DNA from: Bacteroidota bacterium | GTDB taxonomy: Bacteria; Bacteroidota; Ignavibacteria; Palsa-1295 | Length of the DNA stretch: 64,000 nucleotides | Assembly: GCA_030706745.1 (NCBI GenBank) | Contig: JAUZNX010000002.1 | Span: 372,001-436,000, forward strand | Direction of reading: 5' to 3' | Shown: one piece after another, positions 53,632 through 63,205 of the stretch | How the letters are laid out: each line of letters begins with the position of its first letter | Numbering within the stretch: position 1 is the stretch's first letter | Notes under the pieces: generated by a model | Seen by the model: the letters and a program-made list of their open reading frames with translations, nothing else | Told to the model about the DNA's origin: nothing | Database searches by the model: none | Made by a program: the position numbers and the translations under genes

Positions 53632-55680
53632 CTTCTCGCTTAACTCCGACCACTGGAAGACCAGCCGCTCGAGTTCTCCTCGCAGAAGGCCTAGCCGCTC
53701 GGAATCAGACTTGACCCGGTCAACGCTGCTGTAATACTCGGCATCCAACATTGCGTCCTCAATTGCGAGCTTTTCTTTTTCGAGAGATTCGATCTTCTTC
53801 TCGACTTCAGAGATCTTCGTTCGAAGTGGTCGTTCTAGCTTGAACCTCGCGTTTCGGTCGTCCGCTTCCCGGCGCTTCTGCTCGCGCGTAGCAGCTTCAC
53901 GCTGGGCAGGACTGCTCTCCGGTTTCGAGGCTCCATTCTTTGGAGCCGTAGCAGGAGCGACCGGCTTGGCTGCATTAGCCTGACGCGCGGCAGCTTTCTT
54001 ACTTTGGATCAGCGCGATTTCCGATGCACGCAATTCGTCAAGATACGTCTCGAGAGGTTTGGTATATTCCTTTACATAACCATCCTGGAACGTGATCAGT
54101 CGATCGGTCAAATCTTCGAGGAAATCCCGGTCGTGGGATACGACGACGACGGTCCCATCGAACTGCAGCAGCGCTTCCTTGACGACCTCTTTGGATGCCA
54201 TGTCCAAATGGTTTGTCGGCTCATCGAGTACGAGTGTGTTCGTGGGCTCCAGCAACATCTTGGCGATAGCCAGCCGGGCTTTCTCTCCACCGGAAAGGAC
54301 GCGTACTGGTTTGTAGACATCATCACCGCGGAAGAGGAATGCACCGAGCAATGAGCGAAGCTGCGACTGAGTGCGCGGCATCGTGTTGGAGGCCGTTTCG
54401 TGAAAGAGTTGCGCGCGCGTTACATTCTCGACGGTTTCGAGAACTGTAAGCTTTGGATCCAGGGCTTCAGCCTGATGCTGGGCATAGTAGCCGAGCAGGA
54501 CGTTGTGCCCGACTTCGAACGTACCGCCAGTCAACTGTTCCTGGCCGGCGAAGATTTTTCCCATCGTAGTCTTGCCTTCGCCGTTCTTCCCGAGCAGCGC
54601 TACTCGATCTCCACGCTCGATGCGGAGATCAACTCCGGAAAAAATATCTCGGACGCCATCATAGGACTTTGCACCATGTTGGACTTCGAAGACCATCCGA
54701 CCGGATGCAGGTGCCGGTGGAAAGTTGAAATGAACGGAGGGCCCGTGCGATGCCAACTCAATCCGCTCCATGCGCTCGAGCATCTTTAAGCGCGATTGCG
54801 CCTGTCGGGCCTTCGTTGCCTTGTACCGGAATCGCTCGACGAAACTTTCGAGCTCTCGTCTTCGCGCATCGATGTTTTGCGCGCGCGATGCAAGCTGCGC
54901 TTCACGCTCCGCCTTCGTTCGCTCGTAATATTCGTAATTGCCGGCATAGACTTCGATCTTCGATCGGTCAATTTCTGCCGTGCGGTTCGTGATCGCATTT
55001 AGAAATGCGCGATCATGGGAGACGATCACGATGGTGCCATCGTATCCGCGGAGATACTCTTCGAGCCAAAATAAGCTTTCGAGATCAAGATGGTTTGTCG
55101 GTTCGTCGAGCAGGAGCGCGTCGGGCCGGGCGATGAGTAGCTTTGCGAGCAAAAGACGCATTTGCCATCCGCCCGAGAACTCGGCAAGTGGGCGCTCGAA
55201 ATCTTTCTCCGTAAATCCGAGGCCCTTTAATACTTTCTTGGCCGCGGCTTCAAGTTCGAAGCCACCCAAATCTTCGAACTTATGGTGAAGAGTACCGAAT
55301 TTCTCGAGTATTCGTGTGTACTCGGGGCTGGTATGGTCCTGATTCGGATCCTCCATTTGGATCTGGATCGCGGCGAGCTGTTCCTCGACTTCAATCAAAT
55401 CTTCTTTTGCCCTCAATGCTTCGGCGATGAGCGTTCGCTCTTGAGCCGCCGCATCGAGCGTCGGCTCCTGCGGCAAATAACCGGTCTTGTAGGCCGTGGG
55501 CAGATTGACGGTCCCGCTTTCCGGTTCGTACACGCCGGCGATGATTCTGAGGAGTGTTGTTTTGCCAGCTCCGTTCGGACCCACGAGTCCCATCCGGTCG
55601 CCGGGGCGAACGGTAAATGTGACATCACGGAAGAGATAATCTCCCGTGAACTGCATGGAGATATGTTCGAGTGCGATCAT
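53611..55680 (-). CDS. ABC-F family ATPase (Uup/YheS-like)
   Basis: ABC-F proteins bind ribosomes and help resolve stalled translation; they have no membrane part. The 689-residue protein has two ATPase domains: Walker A GPNGAGKTT (about residue 36) with signature FSGGWQMRL, and GKNGEGKTT (about 365) with LSGGEKARL. A P-site-type linker lies between them (about 255-310). The C-terminus after residue 550 is a coiled coil rich in Lys/Glu/Ala, like Uup. Which subtype it is cannot be settled. The DUF421 gene is just upstream. Confidence 0.94.
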   Translation of the reverse strand: MIALEHISMQFTGDYLFRDVTFTVRPGDRMGLVGPNGAGKTTLLRIIAGVYEPESGTVNLPTAYKTGYLPQEPTLDAAAQERTLIAEALRAKEDLIEVEEQLAAIQIQMEDPNQDHTSPEYTRILEKFGTLHHKFEDLGGFELEAAAKKVLKGLGFTEKDFERPLAEFSGGWQMRLLLAKLLIARPDALLLDEPTNHLDLESLFWLEEYLRGYDGTIVIVSHDRAFLNAITNRTAEIDRSKIEVYAGNYEYYERTKAEREAQLASRAQNIDARRRELESFVERFRYKATKARQAQSRLKMLERMERIELASHGPSVHFNFPPAPASGRMVFEVQHGAKSYDGVRDIFSGVDLRIERGDRVALLGKNGEGKTTMGKIFAGQEQLTGGTFEVGHNVLLGYYAQHQAEALDPKLTVLETVENVTRAQLFHETASNTMPRTQSQLRSLLGAFLFRGDDVYKPVRVLSGGEKARLAIAKMLLEPTNTLVLDEPTNHLDMASKEVVKEALLQFDGTVVVVSHDRDFLEDLTDRLITFQDGYVKEYTKPLETYLDELRASEIALIQSKKAAARQANAAKPVAPATAPKNGASKPESSPAQREAATREQKRREADDRNARFKLERPLRTKISEVEKKIESLEKEKLAIEDAMLDAEYYSSVDRVKSDSERLGLLRGELERLVFQWSELSEKLENLAV

Positions 55681-55687
55681 GTCGTAA

Positions 55688-56221
55688 TTATGGTCTCAGG
55701 CCGCGGCGGCCGCGATGGCGATGACGGACGAATGGGAGGTGATGCTCGATGTGCTTGCCCTCCTTGTCATACGGGATAACGCTGATCGAGCCATCAATTT
55801 CGAGGATCGCGGTGCGAACATCCGTAATATCTTTAAATCCATGCTCGCGGATTTGCTCTTCGATCTCCTCAGGCCGAATGGATTCATGTTGGAGATTCGA
55901 CATCACATATTGTCCGTTGCGGATCAGCAAGCGAGGTTCTCCCCCCAGCAAATGCGCTACGCCCTCTCTGCGAAAAATGAGTTTTGTCAGCAGCACGTTA
56001 ATGCCGATTAGCGTAGAGGCTGCGACAATCCCCCCCAGGAGCGAGGTATCGCTCCCGACCATCGCATTCTGTACTGCGTTGGAAACGAGGAGAATGAGGG
56101 CAAAATCGAGCAGTGAAAGCTGCGAAATATGGCGCTTTCCGGCCAGGCGAAAGCCAAGCAGGATGACCAAATAGACGACCGTGCTTCGAAGTACGATCTC
56201 GACGAGCGGGTTTAATTGCAT
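55688..56221 (-). CDS. DUF421 (YetF-like) membrane protein
   Basis: This 177-residue protein has three N-terminal membrane segments (about 9-27, 36-54, 60-78) and a cytoplasmic domain. Family marks are GFRLAGKRHISQLSLLDFALILLV (in parts), GSDTSLLGGI and LLGGEPRLLIRNGQ. The last part ends HHLPFVRHRHRGRRGLRP. The ATG at 56221 lies one base after a ten-pair hairpin. The ABC-F gene starts seven bases after its stop on the same strand, so they may share a transcript. Function is unknown. Confidence 0.9.
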   Translation of the reverse strand: MQLNPLVEIVLRSTVVYLVILLGFRLAGKRHISQLSLLDFALILLVSNAVQNAMVGSDTSLLGGIVAASTLIGINVLLTKLIFRREGVAHLLGGEPRLLIRNGQYVMSNLQHESIRPEEIEEQIREHGFKDITDVRTAILEIDGSISVIPYDKEGKHIEHHLPFVRHRHRGRRGLRP

Positions 56222-56222
56222 G

Positions 56223-56250
56223 ACCGGCCATGAACAGCATCATGGCCGGT
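56223..56250 (-). terminator. Hairpin between the BNR gene and DUF421 gene
   Basis: ACCGGCCATG pairs with CATGGCCGGT around an eight-base loop. It lies directly before the DUF421 start codon, and after the BNR protein gene on the minus strand. There is no T-run. It may terminate, or hold the DUF421 start. Confidence 0.55.
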
Positions 56251-56288
56251 TAGGAGCCTCAGGGCACGAAGAGGTTAATAATCTACCC

Positions 56289-58427
56289 TCAATGAGTCAC
56301 ATTAATCCACAGATTGTCATTCGCATCTCCGTGGCGAACCGAACAAAGATACGCGCCACTCGGGAAATCCTGTAGATTCAGATCCATCGTGTGCTCGCCA
56401 CCCGAGAACGACTGATCCTGCGTAGACCATACGACTCGCCCAAGAACATCCGTCAGTTGAACATGGACGAATCCGGACGACTCCAGCGCAAAATGGAGCT
56501 TCGTGATGCTGATGACAGGGTTCGGGTAACACTCGAGTGTATTTGTCTTGGAAAGCGACGACCATGTGACCGCGCTCGAGGTGGCGGGACTAAGAAATAC
56601 CCCTTGACCGTTCGATGCCGCGTAGTAATTGCCGAACTTATCCTGGCAGACATCGTGTGCGCCAATGATTCGCGAGGTGCTTGGTCCGTGCAATCCATCA
56701 TAGGACGTCAGCCATGTATCGCCGAGGTCCTTCGAAATGTAAATCCCCGAATCGGTGCTCAGGAAGAGTTGATTCTTCTTGTCGATAAACAGCCCGAAGA
56801 CCTTATGGTAATTTACGGGGTCAACCGGTGGCAGAGACGTCCAATTCAGTCCACCATCGCTCGAACGCTCAGCCGCATTATTATTAATGTCGAACATCGT
56901 CCTCCCATCTTTCATGACGAGGGTTAAATTGCTACTCTTGCCCAACTGAGTCCAGGTCGTGGCATTAATATTTGTTGCCTTAAACAAATCACCGTTACCC
57001 ATTTCCGCGTAGACGGCACCGTCCATTCCGACCACAACAGTATTGACCATCGTGCTATCACCGGTGGGCGTAACGTTCGTCCAGGTCATGCCATGATCCT
57101 GCGTTGCGAACAATCCACGATAGGAGGAAGCGAACGTCCGATCTTTTGTGGAAACGAGCGTAAACGTTTGGAGCAGCGTATCGCCGGCGAGCGTTTGATG
57201 CCAGGTAGTACCGGAATCCGTGGAGACGTGCACCCGTGCAAGATCGATCGCGTACAGTACTCCTGCGCTATCGATCGAAAAAGAGGGTGCGCTCAGGAGG
57301 TCGTGAATCTCCAGCGAGAGGAGATTCCAGTTCTGGCCTTGATCGTAGGAGCGGTAGATTCGCTCGCTGGAATTAGCATACAAGGTCGTACCGTCGGGGC
57401 CAACCTGGACGCTGAAGATATACGTGCCAATCAGATTATTATTAATTGCCTCAAATTCCTCGCCGTCATCAAATGAGCGCAGCATCCCATCGTAATCGAC
57501 GCCGGCGAAGATAACCCCTTCCTTATTGACGGCGGCCGGGAAATACTCTCCACCTTCAATTTCCTTGATGATTTTGGTCCACGTGAGACCCATATCGCTC
57601 GATCGAAAGAGCAGCCCGTTCACGGCGCGACAGAAGACGTGACCAGAGACTCGACTAAAGAAGAGATTGTACGTGCCATTATTCAGGGAGGTGGCGCTGT
57701 CGATCACGCGTTGCCAACTCGTTCCGTTCGTATCAAGATATACGTTGCCCGTCTTATCGCCCACGAGAACGGAACCGCTCGGCAGGGCCAGCAGAGCTGT
57801 TACTTCATGCATCGAGGGATGCTTTCCGATTGAGGTCCAGTTCTGCCCATTGTCCGATGAGAAGTACACCGTGCCATTCCACGCTGCGGCATACAACCGC
57901 GCAGAGTCGGGAGCGCTGAGGAATTTGATGGGCAAGTCCTTCCGGTCGATCCCCGAGGCTGCGGCGCTAAAGTGGTCCCCATTGTCATGGCTGACGAGAA
58001 TCCCAGAGGAGCTGGCTGAGATAAACAAGTCTCCATTCGGTGTGATGGCCAAAGTGGCAATGGATGACGCAAATGTTGCGGTCGTGTCCAACAGGACCCA
58101 CGCCGGACTTTCCTGACGCTTCATTCGAAAAATGCCTTCTTGATTTGAGACAGCAAACACATAGTCGGGCGCCGATGCCTGAATGTCGCGAAAGTACAAC
58201 GTGCTCAGCCCAGCGTTGCGGGGGATCCAATGGGTGCCGCTGTCCTGGCTTTCATAAATGCCTCCGGCTTTGGTGGCAATGAAAACGTGATTGATCGAAT
58301 CGACGCAGACTGCGCTAATCGCGCCGCCTTCCGGGCCCTTTGTTTGCGTCCAGGATTGTTGTGCGCGGGAGGATGGTCCACTAACGATGCATACAGTGAT
58401 AAGAAGCAGGGAGATGAGATTTCGCAT
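56289..58427 (-). CDS. Large T9SS-secreted sortilin/BNR-repeat protein
   Basis: The 712-residue protein has a signal peptide (cleavage near SSRAQ). Repeat units follow through the mature part: IYESQDSGTHWIP, VYFSSDNGQNWTSIG, IYRSYDQGQNWNLL, VHVSTDSGTTWHQTL and IYISKDLGDTWLTS. The T9SS tail is LECYPNPVISITKLHFA, then VQLTDVLGRVVWS and PSGAYLCSV. It starts QQSWTQTKGPEGGAISAV, like the protein at 41254 (WKQCTGPEGGSILTL), so the two are paralogues. It is divergent from the IgGFc-like giant. Confidence 0.9.
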   Translation of the reverse strand: MRNLISLLLITVCIVSGPSSRAQQSWTQTKGPEGGAISAVCVDSINHVFIATKAGGIYESQDSGTHWIPRNAGLSTLYFRDIQASAPDYVFAVSNQEGIFRMKRQESPAWVLLDTTATFASSIATLAITPNGDLFISASSSGILVSHDNGDHFSAAASGIDRKDLPIKFLSAPDSARLYAAAWNGTVYFSSDNGQNWTSIGKHPSMHEVTALLALPSGSVLVGDKTGNVYLDTNGTSWQRVIDSATSLNNGTYNLFFSRVSGHVFCRAVNGLLFRSSDMGLTWTKIIKEIEGGEYFPAAVNKEGVIFAGVDYDGMLRSFDDGEEFEAINNNLIGTYIFSVQVGPDGTTLYANSSERIYRSYDQGQNWNLLSLEIHDLLSAPSFSIDSAGVLYAIDLARVHVSTDSGTTWHQTLAGDTLLQTFTLVSTKDRTFASSYRGLFATQDHGMTWTNVTPTGDSTMVNTVVVGMDGAVYAEMGNGDLFKATNINATTWTQLGKSSNLTLVMKDGRTMFDINNNAAERSSDGGLNWTSLPPVDPVNYHKVFGLFIDKKNQLFLSTDSGIYISKDLGDTWLTSYDGLHGPSTSRIIGAHDVCQDKFGNYYAASNGQGVFLSPATSSAVTWSSLSKTNTLECYPNPVISITKLHFALESSGFVHVQLTDVLGRVVWSTQDQSFSGGEHTMDLNLQDFPSGAYLCSVRHGDANDNLWINVTH

Positions 58428-58497
58428 CTTAACTTCATGAATATAGTGAGATTATTGAACGTTTGCCGTGTTAGATTAAAGCCCAGGAAAGATTTCT

Positions 58498-58505
58498 TAT
58501 TTTTG
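58498..58505 (+). promoter_or_regulatory. Candidate -7 box TATTTTTG upstream of the giant secreted gene
   Basis: TATTTTTG lies 115 bases before the start at 58621, in an AT-rich divergent gap of 193 bp. A -33 element is not seen. Confidence 0.3.
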
Positions 58506-58620
58506 GGGTAAATCTTTGTAACGTTTGGTGCGTTGCTTTTGGGGTTGCCGGTTACTTACTACAGATGATTGGTAGAAGTCTCCGGGATTCTTCGCTGCTT
58601 ATACAATTGAGGACCTAACT

Positions 58621-61600
58621 ATGAAGCTTGCTGCAAGATACATGTACCTGGCCGTGGCCGGGCTACTGCTCGTTCACCTCTCCGTGTCCAGTGTTGCGTT
58701 GGCGCAGTCCCAAAAGGGCATACCATCCGACGGACGTGATTATTACTTGGGGTTCATGCGAACGAGCTTCGATTGTACGACGGTCATACCGTATCAATCC
58801 TACTGGATACTCATCAGCTCGTATTACGACTGCAACGTCACGGTCGGCTACTTCGATCACCAAACCGGTGCGGAAGTGATCGGGAGTCAGGTACACATTG
58901 TGGCTAAAAATTACGCCCAAGTTCCGATAAATCTCTCGTATGTCATTGTCTCCGATGGTAACAGCGGCAATCTCAACGTTGATGGTGAAGTGCCCGAATT
59001 CACGGGCATCCATGTTCATGCCGACCACCCGATCAATGTTCAATACTTTTCAGCAGGCCCTGACGATGCCGAGATGTATTTGGCCTTGCCGACCAGCGCG
59101 CTTGGAAAGGAATATGTCGTCGCGGCCGCGCCAAACGACGATGGGACCGGTGCTCCATCGCCTGCACGGTTTTGTAACAATGGCGGTGAGCCTTCGAGCT
59201 CGTTCTTCGGGGTGATTGCCGTTCAGGACGGAACGCACGTAAAGATATTCCCAGCGGGGACGACGCGTAAGGGTTTCCCCGGCGCGACCTCTGGTCCGAA
59301 TAACGGACAGGGTACGCCTTCGGAGCTTGACGTCACGCTCCAGCGTGGTCAGGTCTATTGGGTTAAATCTAATATTTCATCCAAGCCAGGTCTTTGGGAT
59401 ATTGACGAGACGGGATCTCAGGTTGTTGCGGACCAGGCGGTTGGCGTGCTTGCCGGATGCGAGAATGCATTCAATGGCAACACGAATAACAACTTTGCCG
59501 ACAACAGAAATATGAATCTTGAAATGATGGTCCCGACCCAATATTGGACCGACTCAGGTTATCTTGTGATGCCTATGTTCGATTCGCCCGGCATCGATCC
59601 GAGCGATAACAGTGCCGGGGACCAGGTCAAGATGATCGTAGCCGATAAGGGTGTAAACGGCTGTCAGGTCAAGGGGCACCTTGCGACTGGTCTTCGCTCG
59701 TATGACGTACCGCTCTATGACTTCTCCGTAGAGAACAATGTCGAGGATGGAGCGCATTTCTATTCGGACTGTGGCCATAAATTCGCTGTCGAGCAGTACG
59801 ATTACCGCGGAGCTGGCGGATCCGCCAGCCGGCAAGGGCCATTTACCGCGCCAGCACAGATGAATGTTGTCTCTGCCTCACGCTATCGCACCAGTTTCAT
59901 GTGGACCGTCCCGGACGATGTGAGGCAGGTGGCCAAACATCGTTACATAAACGTGATCGCGCGCAGCGATCAGTTTTCCAAGATCAAGGTTTGGAAAAAT
60001 GGACTTCCGATTGGCACGATCGGTAATATAGGGGTTCCATGGGGAACGACAAGGTTTCCAGATTATCCCCAATTGAGTGGCCGACGCTACGAACTGGGTG
60101 TTGGGTGTTACTATGCGACCGCCGATAGCGCGTTCGCGGTCTATCAGTATGGGATGTCCGGATTCGATTTCGATGGCGATCTCGGAGATTGGGACGCTGA
60201 TGACTTCTTCAATGAATATGCCGCGCCCTGCGGACAATCGTTTGGCATCGACGGTGCCGGGGCTCCAAAGATCTCAGTCGATACGCTCTGTAGCTCCTGG
60301 AACCTTCACGTTCTCGATACCCTGATTCTCGACCATTTTATCTCAGCAGTCGATATCTTGGACGACCCGCTTGGCGTTATCAAGAAGCGTCCAGGTTCTG
60401 ATGGTGGTTATGTATCCACCAATGTTGCGTTTGACCCGGTCAACTATACTATTGTACCGGGAGATAGCACAAAAGTCAATCCGACGATTGTGGTTGTCAA
60501 CCCTCTGAAGGATGCCGAGGCATGGGTTTGGGCGGTCAATGGTGCCGGTGAAGACACATTGGTCCATTTGCTCTATACCGCTCCGGCCTTAGCATTTGGG
60601 GCGATTACCCACACCGGCCCTGATAGTCTGGCCTTCCTAAATGCACAGGAGGGGGTGGACACCTGCTCCTATTTTGTATTTAAGAATAATGGTGCTCCTG
60701 GCTCGGGGAATTATAGTCTCAAGAATATAAGCTTCCGGATGGGCAATCAAGGCTTTTCGGCCACGACGGATCCGAAGTTGCCAGCCAGTTTGAATCCCGG
60801 GGATTCAGTGATTATTCACGTATGCTTCAATGCTACTGAAGCTGGACGAGTATTTTTAGATACACTCGTTGCCCAGACGGACTGCCCAACTGTGCTTGGC
60901 GCGCTCATTGGTTCAACGACGCTCCCAGAGATCAATGCTACCGATTGGAACTTCGGGTCGCAGAATCTGATCGGCAAGACGGTGTGCCATACGGTTCGTG
61001 TTTGGAATTCGGGCAAGGCTCCATTTACACTCAACAAGAATTGGGTAATGGAGAACTATGGTACTGCCGATTTCACATTCCCGGATTCCACCAAGTTGCC
61101 AGTGGTGCTCAAGCCAGGCGATGGAATCGACCTGCAATTCTGCTTTACACCATCCGCCGAGGTGACTGATTCTTCAATTCAACGCTGGGGTTCTAACATA
61201 CCCGAGCCCTTTACGCATACGAAGAAGGATTTCAGCATTTTGACCGGTGCAGGGATTAAGCCGGACTTGACCTGGGATCGATCGAAAGAGATCATAACTA
61301 CCGAGTGCGACACGGTGCGAATCGATACGCTGTACCTGCGAAACCATGGATCGGCAATGATCACGATTGATAGCTTGGGAATCGTAGGATTGACGGCTAC
61401 CGAATGGTCCATAGTCGAAGTTCAGCATGGCTTCCAAAAGAACTTCATAATTGGGCAGGAGTCATTACCTGATAGCGATTATGTGATAATCAAGTACACT
61501 CCGGACCTTTCTCGCGGGGGGGATGTAGTAGATACGCTTATAGAGTATGATGAAGACGGTTTCCGTCAGGTTGTCCTTCTCTTCGCGAATACTACGTATG

Positions 61601-63066
61601 CCGGGCTCAAAGTATCCACGAATTCAATCGATTTTGGCACCGTGCCGCCGAACACGCCGAGTGGCCAGCAGACCATAACGATTACCGATACGGGCAGTGC
61701 GCCACTCATCATCAACGAACTCTCAATCGATCCGCCGTTCACGATCGTGCGGCCAGGATCGACGTTGAATCTCTGGGATACAATCCTGCCTGGCAAGAGC
61801 AAGACGATTATCGTCCAGGGCAAAACCACTGATCCTTCAGCAAAGGGCAATCTCACGATTAATGGCATGACGAATTGCGTCGTGCAACGAGTTGTGGCAC
61901 TGCAAATTGGCACCTCTTCAATTGGCGCAACGGGTAGTCAGCTTTCGTTCGTGCCCACATACGTCTGCAAGAACAGCATCGATAGTGTGGCTGTAATTTC
62001 GTCTGGTACACGTAATGCCTTGCTGGAAAAGGTAGAGATTCTACCCGATCCGGCTTATCCGACTGAAGTGAGTGCATTCCAATTCTCCGCATCGGTTGGA
62101 GGTGGACAGACATTAAACCTGATCCCACCTGTGGTGCTCATTCCTGGTGAGCGGAAGACACTCCCGGTTGAATATCAGCCGAGCGATGTCCTGCCGAAGC
62201 ATGCATTCGTTCGCTATACGTTCGATACGGCCGATAACCCAACGCCGGCTGGTATCTGGACCGATATGGAGCCATTACTTGGAACGGGCTTGCAGGAGCA
62301 TACCGTAATAAGCGTGGCAGCGGATCCGACCAATCCGGTGGTGAAGTTTACCGGTCATGCGAACGACATCATTCAGGTGCCTCTGCACATCTTGAAGCCG
62401 ATTCGCAGTGAGGCCGCCGTCGCAAAGATTGCTTTCGACGTGAGCTTTGAGCAGGATTTATTCGATCCGACCGGGGCTGGCGCCGCCATCGCAACCAACG
62501 GATATCAGATCGTGAGTCAGACGGAGTCGGACGCGGGTGGCATCGCAACATGGCACATCGTTGTCCACCCTACTGCCAAGACTGCATTCGATAGTGCGGA
62601 TGTGATTGGCAATTTATCGCTCAAGATCATGGTCGCGCGGGAAACGTCGAGCAACTTTGTGGCCTCGAACGTTGATTTCCAGGATGTCAACGGCACGAGC
62701 CTCTGCTATGTGCTGCATCAAGAGATTCCCGGAGTGTTCACGCCGATTGATCTGTGCGGCAATCCAACAGAACGCACATTCCTGACGGTGGGCGCAGTCC
62801 GGTTCTCGATTGGAGAGGCGCATCCGAATCCAGCGACGCATTCGGCGCAAGTCACATTGGATGTGCACCAGGACGGTACACCCATGACGGTCGAACTCTT
62901 CAACGTCCTCGGCCAGAGTGTGCGGACCTTCACGACCGACCAACTCATGTCGGCCGGTACACGCGATCTCGATCTCGACCTGACTGGCCTTGCCGGCGGG
63001 AGTTACACCTTGCGTGTGACCGCACCTGAGCAAGTCCACTCGCAGATGATCCTGATCCAAAAGTAG
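58621..63066 (+). CDS. Giant T9SS-secreted protein with IgGFc-binding-like N-domain
   Basis: The 1481-residue protein has a signal peptide (cleavage near VALAQ). Residues 35-510 match the IgGFc-binding N-domain pattern: DYYLGFMRTS, IHVHADHPINVQYFSAG, ALGKEYVVAAAPND, GTHVKIFPAG and FAVYQYGMSGFD. Several choice-of-anchor D Ig-like units follow (about 640-1130), each with DFGTVPPN-type openings and GDSVxxxxCF. A cohesin-like beta domain lies at about 1225-1370. The T9SS tail is AHPNPATHSAQVTLDV, then ELFNVLGQSVRTF and GGSYTLRV. Adhesion to host or mucin-like proteins is possible. Confidence 0.9.
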   Translation: MKLAARYMYLAVAGLLLVHLSVSSVALAQSQKGIPSDGRDYYLGFMRTSFDCTTVIPYQSYWILISSYYDCNVTVGYFDHQTGAEVIGSQVHIVAKNYAQVPINLSYVIVSDGNSGNLNVDGEVPEFTGIHVHADHPINVQYFSAGPDDAEMYLALPTSALGKEYVVAAAPNDDGTGAPSPARFCNNGGEPSSSFFGVIAVQDGTHVKIFPAGTTRKGFPGATSGPNNGQGTPSELDVTLQRGQVYWVKSNISSKPGLWDIDETGSQVVADQAVGVLAGCENAFNGNTNNNFADNRNMNLEMMVPTQYWTDSGYLVMPMFDSPGIDPSDNSAGDQVKMIVADKGVNGCQVKGHLATGLRSYDVPLYDFSVENNVEDGAHFYSDCGHKFAVEQYDYRGAGGSASRQGPFTAPAQMNVVSASRYRTSFMWTVPDDVRQVAKHRYINVIARSDQFSKIKVWKNGLPIGTIGNIGVPWGTTRFPDYPQLSGRRYELGVGCYYATADSAFAVYQYGMSGFDFDGDLGDWDADDFFNEYAAPCGQSFGIDGAGAPKISVDTLCSSWNLHVLDTLILDHFISAVDILDDPLGVIKKRPGSDGGYVSTNVAFDPVNYTIVPGDSTKVNPTIVVVNPLKDAEAWVWAVNGAGEDTLVHLLYTAPALAFGAITHTGPDSLAFLNAQEGVDTCSYFVFKNNGAPGSGNYSLKNISFRMGNQGFSATTDPKLPASLNPGDSVIIHVCFNATEAGRVFLDTLVAQTDCPTVLGALIGSTTLPEINATDWNFGSQNLIGKTVCHTVRVWNSGKAPFTLNKNWVMENYGTADFTFPDSTKLPVVLKPGDGIDLQFCFTPSAEVTDSSIQRWGSNIPEPFTHTKKDFSILTGAGIKPDLTWDRSKEIITTECDTVRIDTLYLRNHGSAMITIDSLGIVGLTATEWSIVEVQHGFQKNFIIGQESLPDSDYVIIKYTPDLSRGGDVVDTLIEYDEDGFRQVVLLFANTTYAGLKVSTNSIDFGTVPPNTPSGQQTITITDTGSAPLIINELSIDPPFTIVRPGSTLNLWDTILPGKSKTIIVQGKTTDPSAKGNLTINGMTNCVVQRVVALQIGTSSIGATGSQLSFVPTYVCKNSIDSVAVISSGTRNALLEKVEILPDPAYPTEVSAFQFSASVGGGQTLNLIPPVVLIPGERKTLPVEYQPSDVLPKHAFVRYTFDTADNPTPAGIWTDMEPLLGTGLQEHTVISVAADPTNPVVKFTGHANDIIQVPLHILKPIRSEAAVAKIAFDVSFEQDLFDPTGAGAAIATNGYQIVSQTESDAGGIATWHIVVHPTAKTAFDSADVIGNLSLKIMVARETSSNFVASNVDFQDVNGTSLCYVLHQEIPGVFTPIDLCGNPTERTFLTVGAVRFSIGEAHPNPATHSAQVTLDVHQDGTPMTVELFNVLGQSVRTFTTDQLMSAGTRDLDLDLTGLAGGSYTLRVTAPEQVHSQMILIQK

Positions 63067-63090
63067 ACTGATTGATCCTCGCTTGCTTCC

Positions 63091-63124
63091 AAAGCCCCGG
63101 GTACCTCCGGGGCTTTTGGTTTTA
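63091..63124 (+). terminator. Intrinsic terminator after the giant secreted gene
   Basis: AAAGCCCCGG pairs with CCGGGGCTTT around GTACCT, followed by TGGTTTTATT. It separates the secreted gene from the ClpB-like gene. Confidence 0.88.
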
Positions 63125-63205
63125 TTGAATCAAACACATCTCATCGGTCATCTTCATCTCATTTGATGAACGACCCGCGGCTTCGTACTTGTTTACGGAG
63201 TTGCT

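Noticed and set aside
53611-55680. ABC transporter ATPase for drug export
   Set aside because: There is no membrane domain or permease partner; the two fused ATPase domains with linker fit the ribosome-acting ABC-F group.
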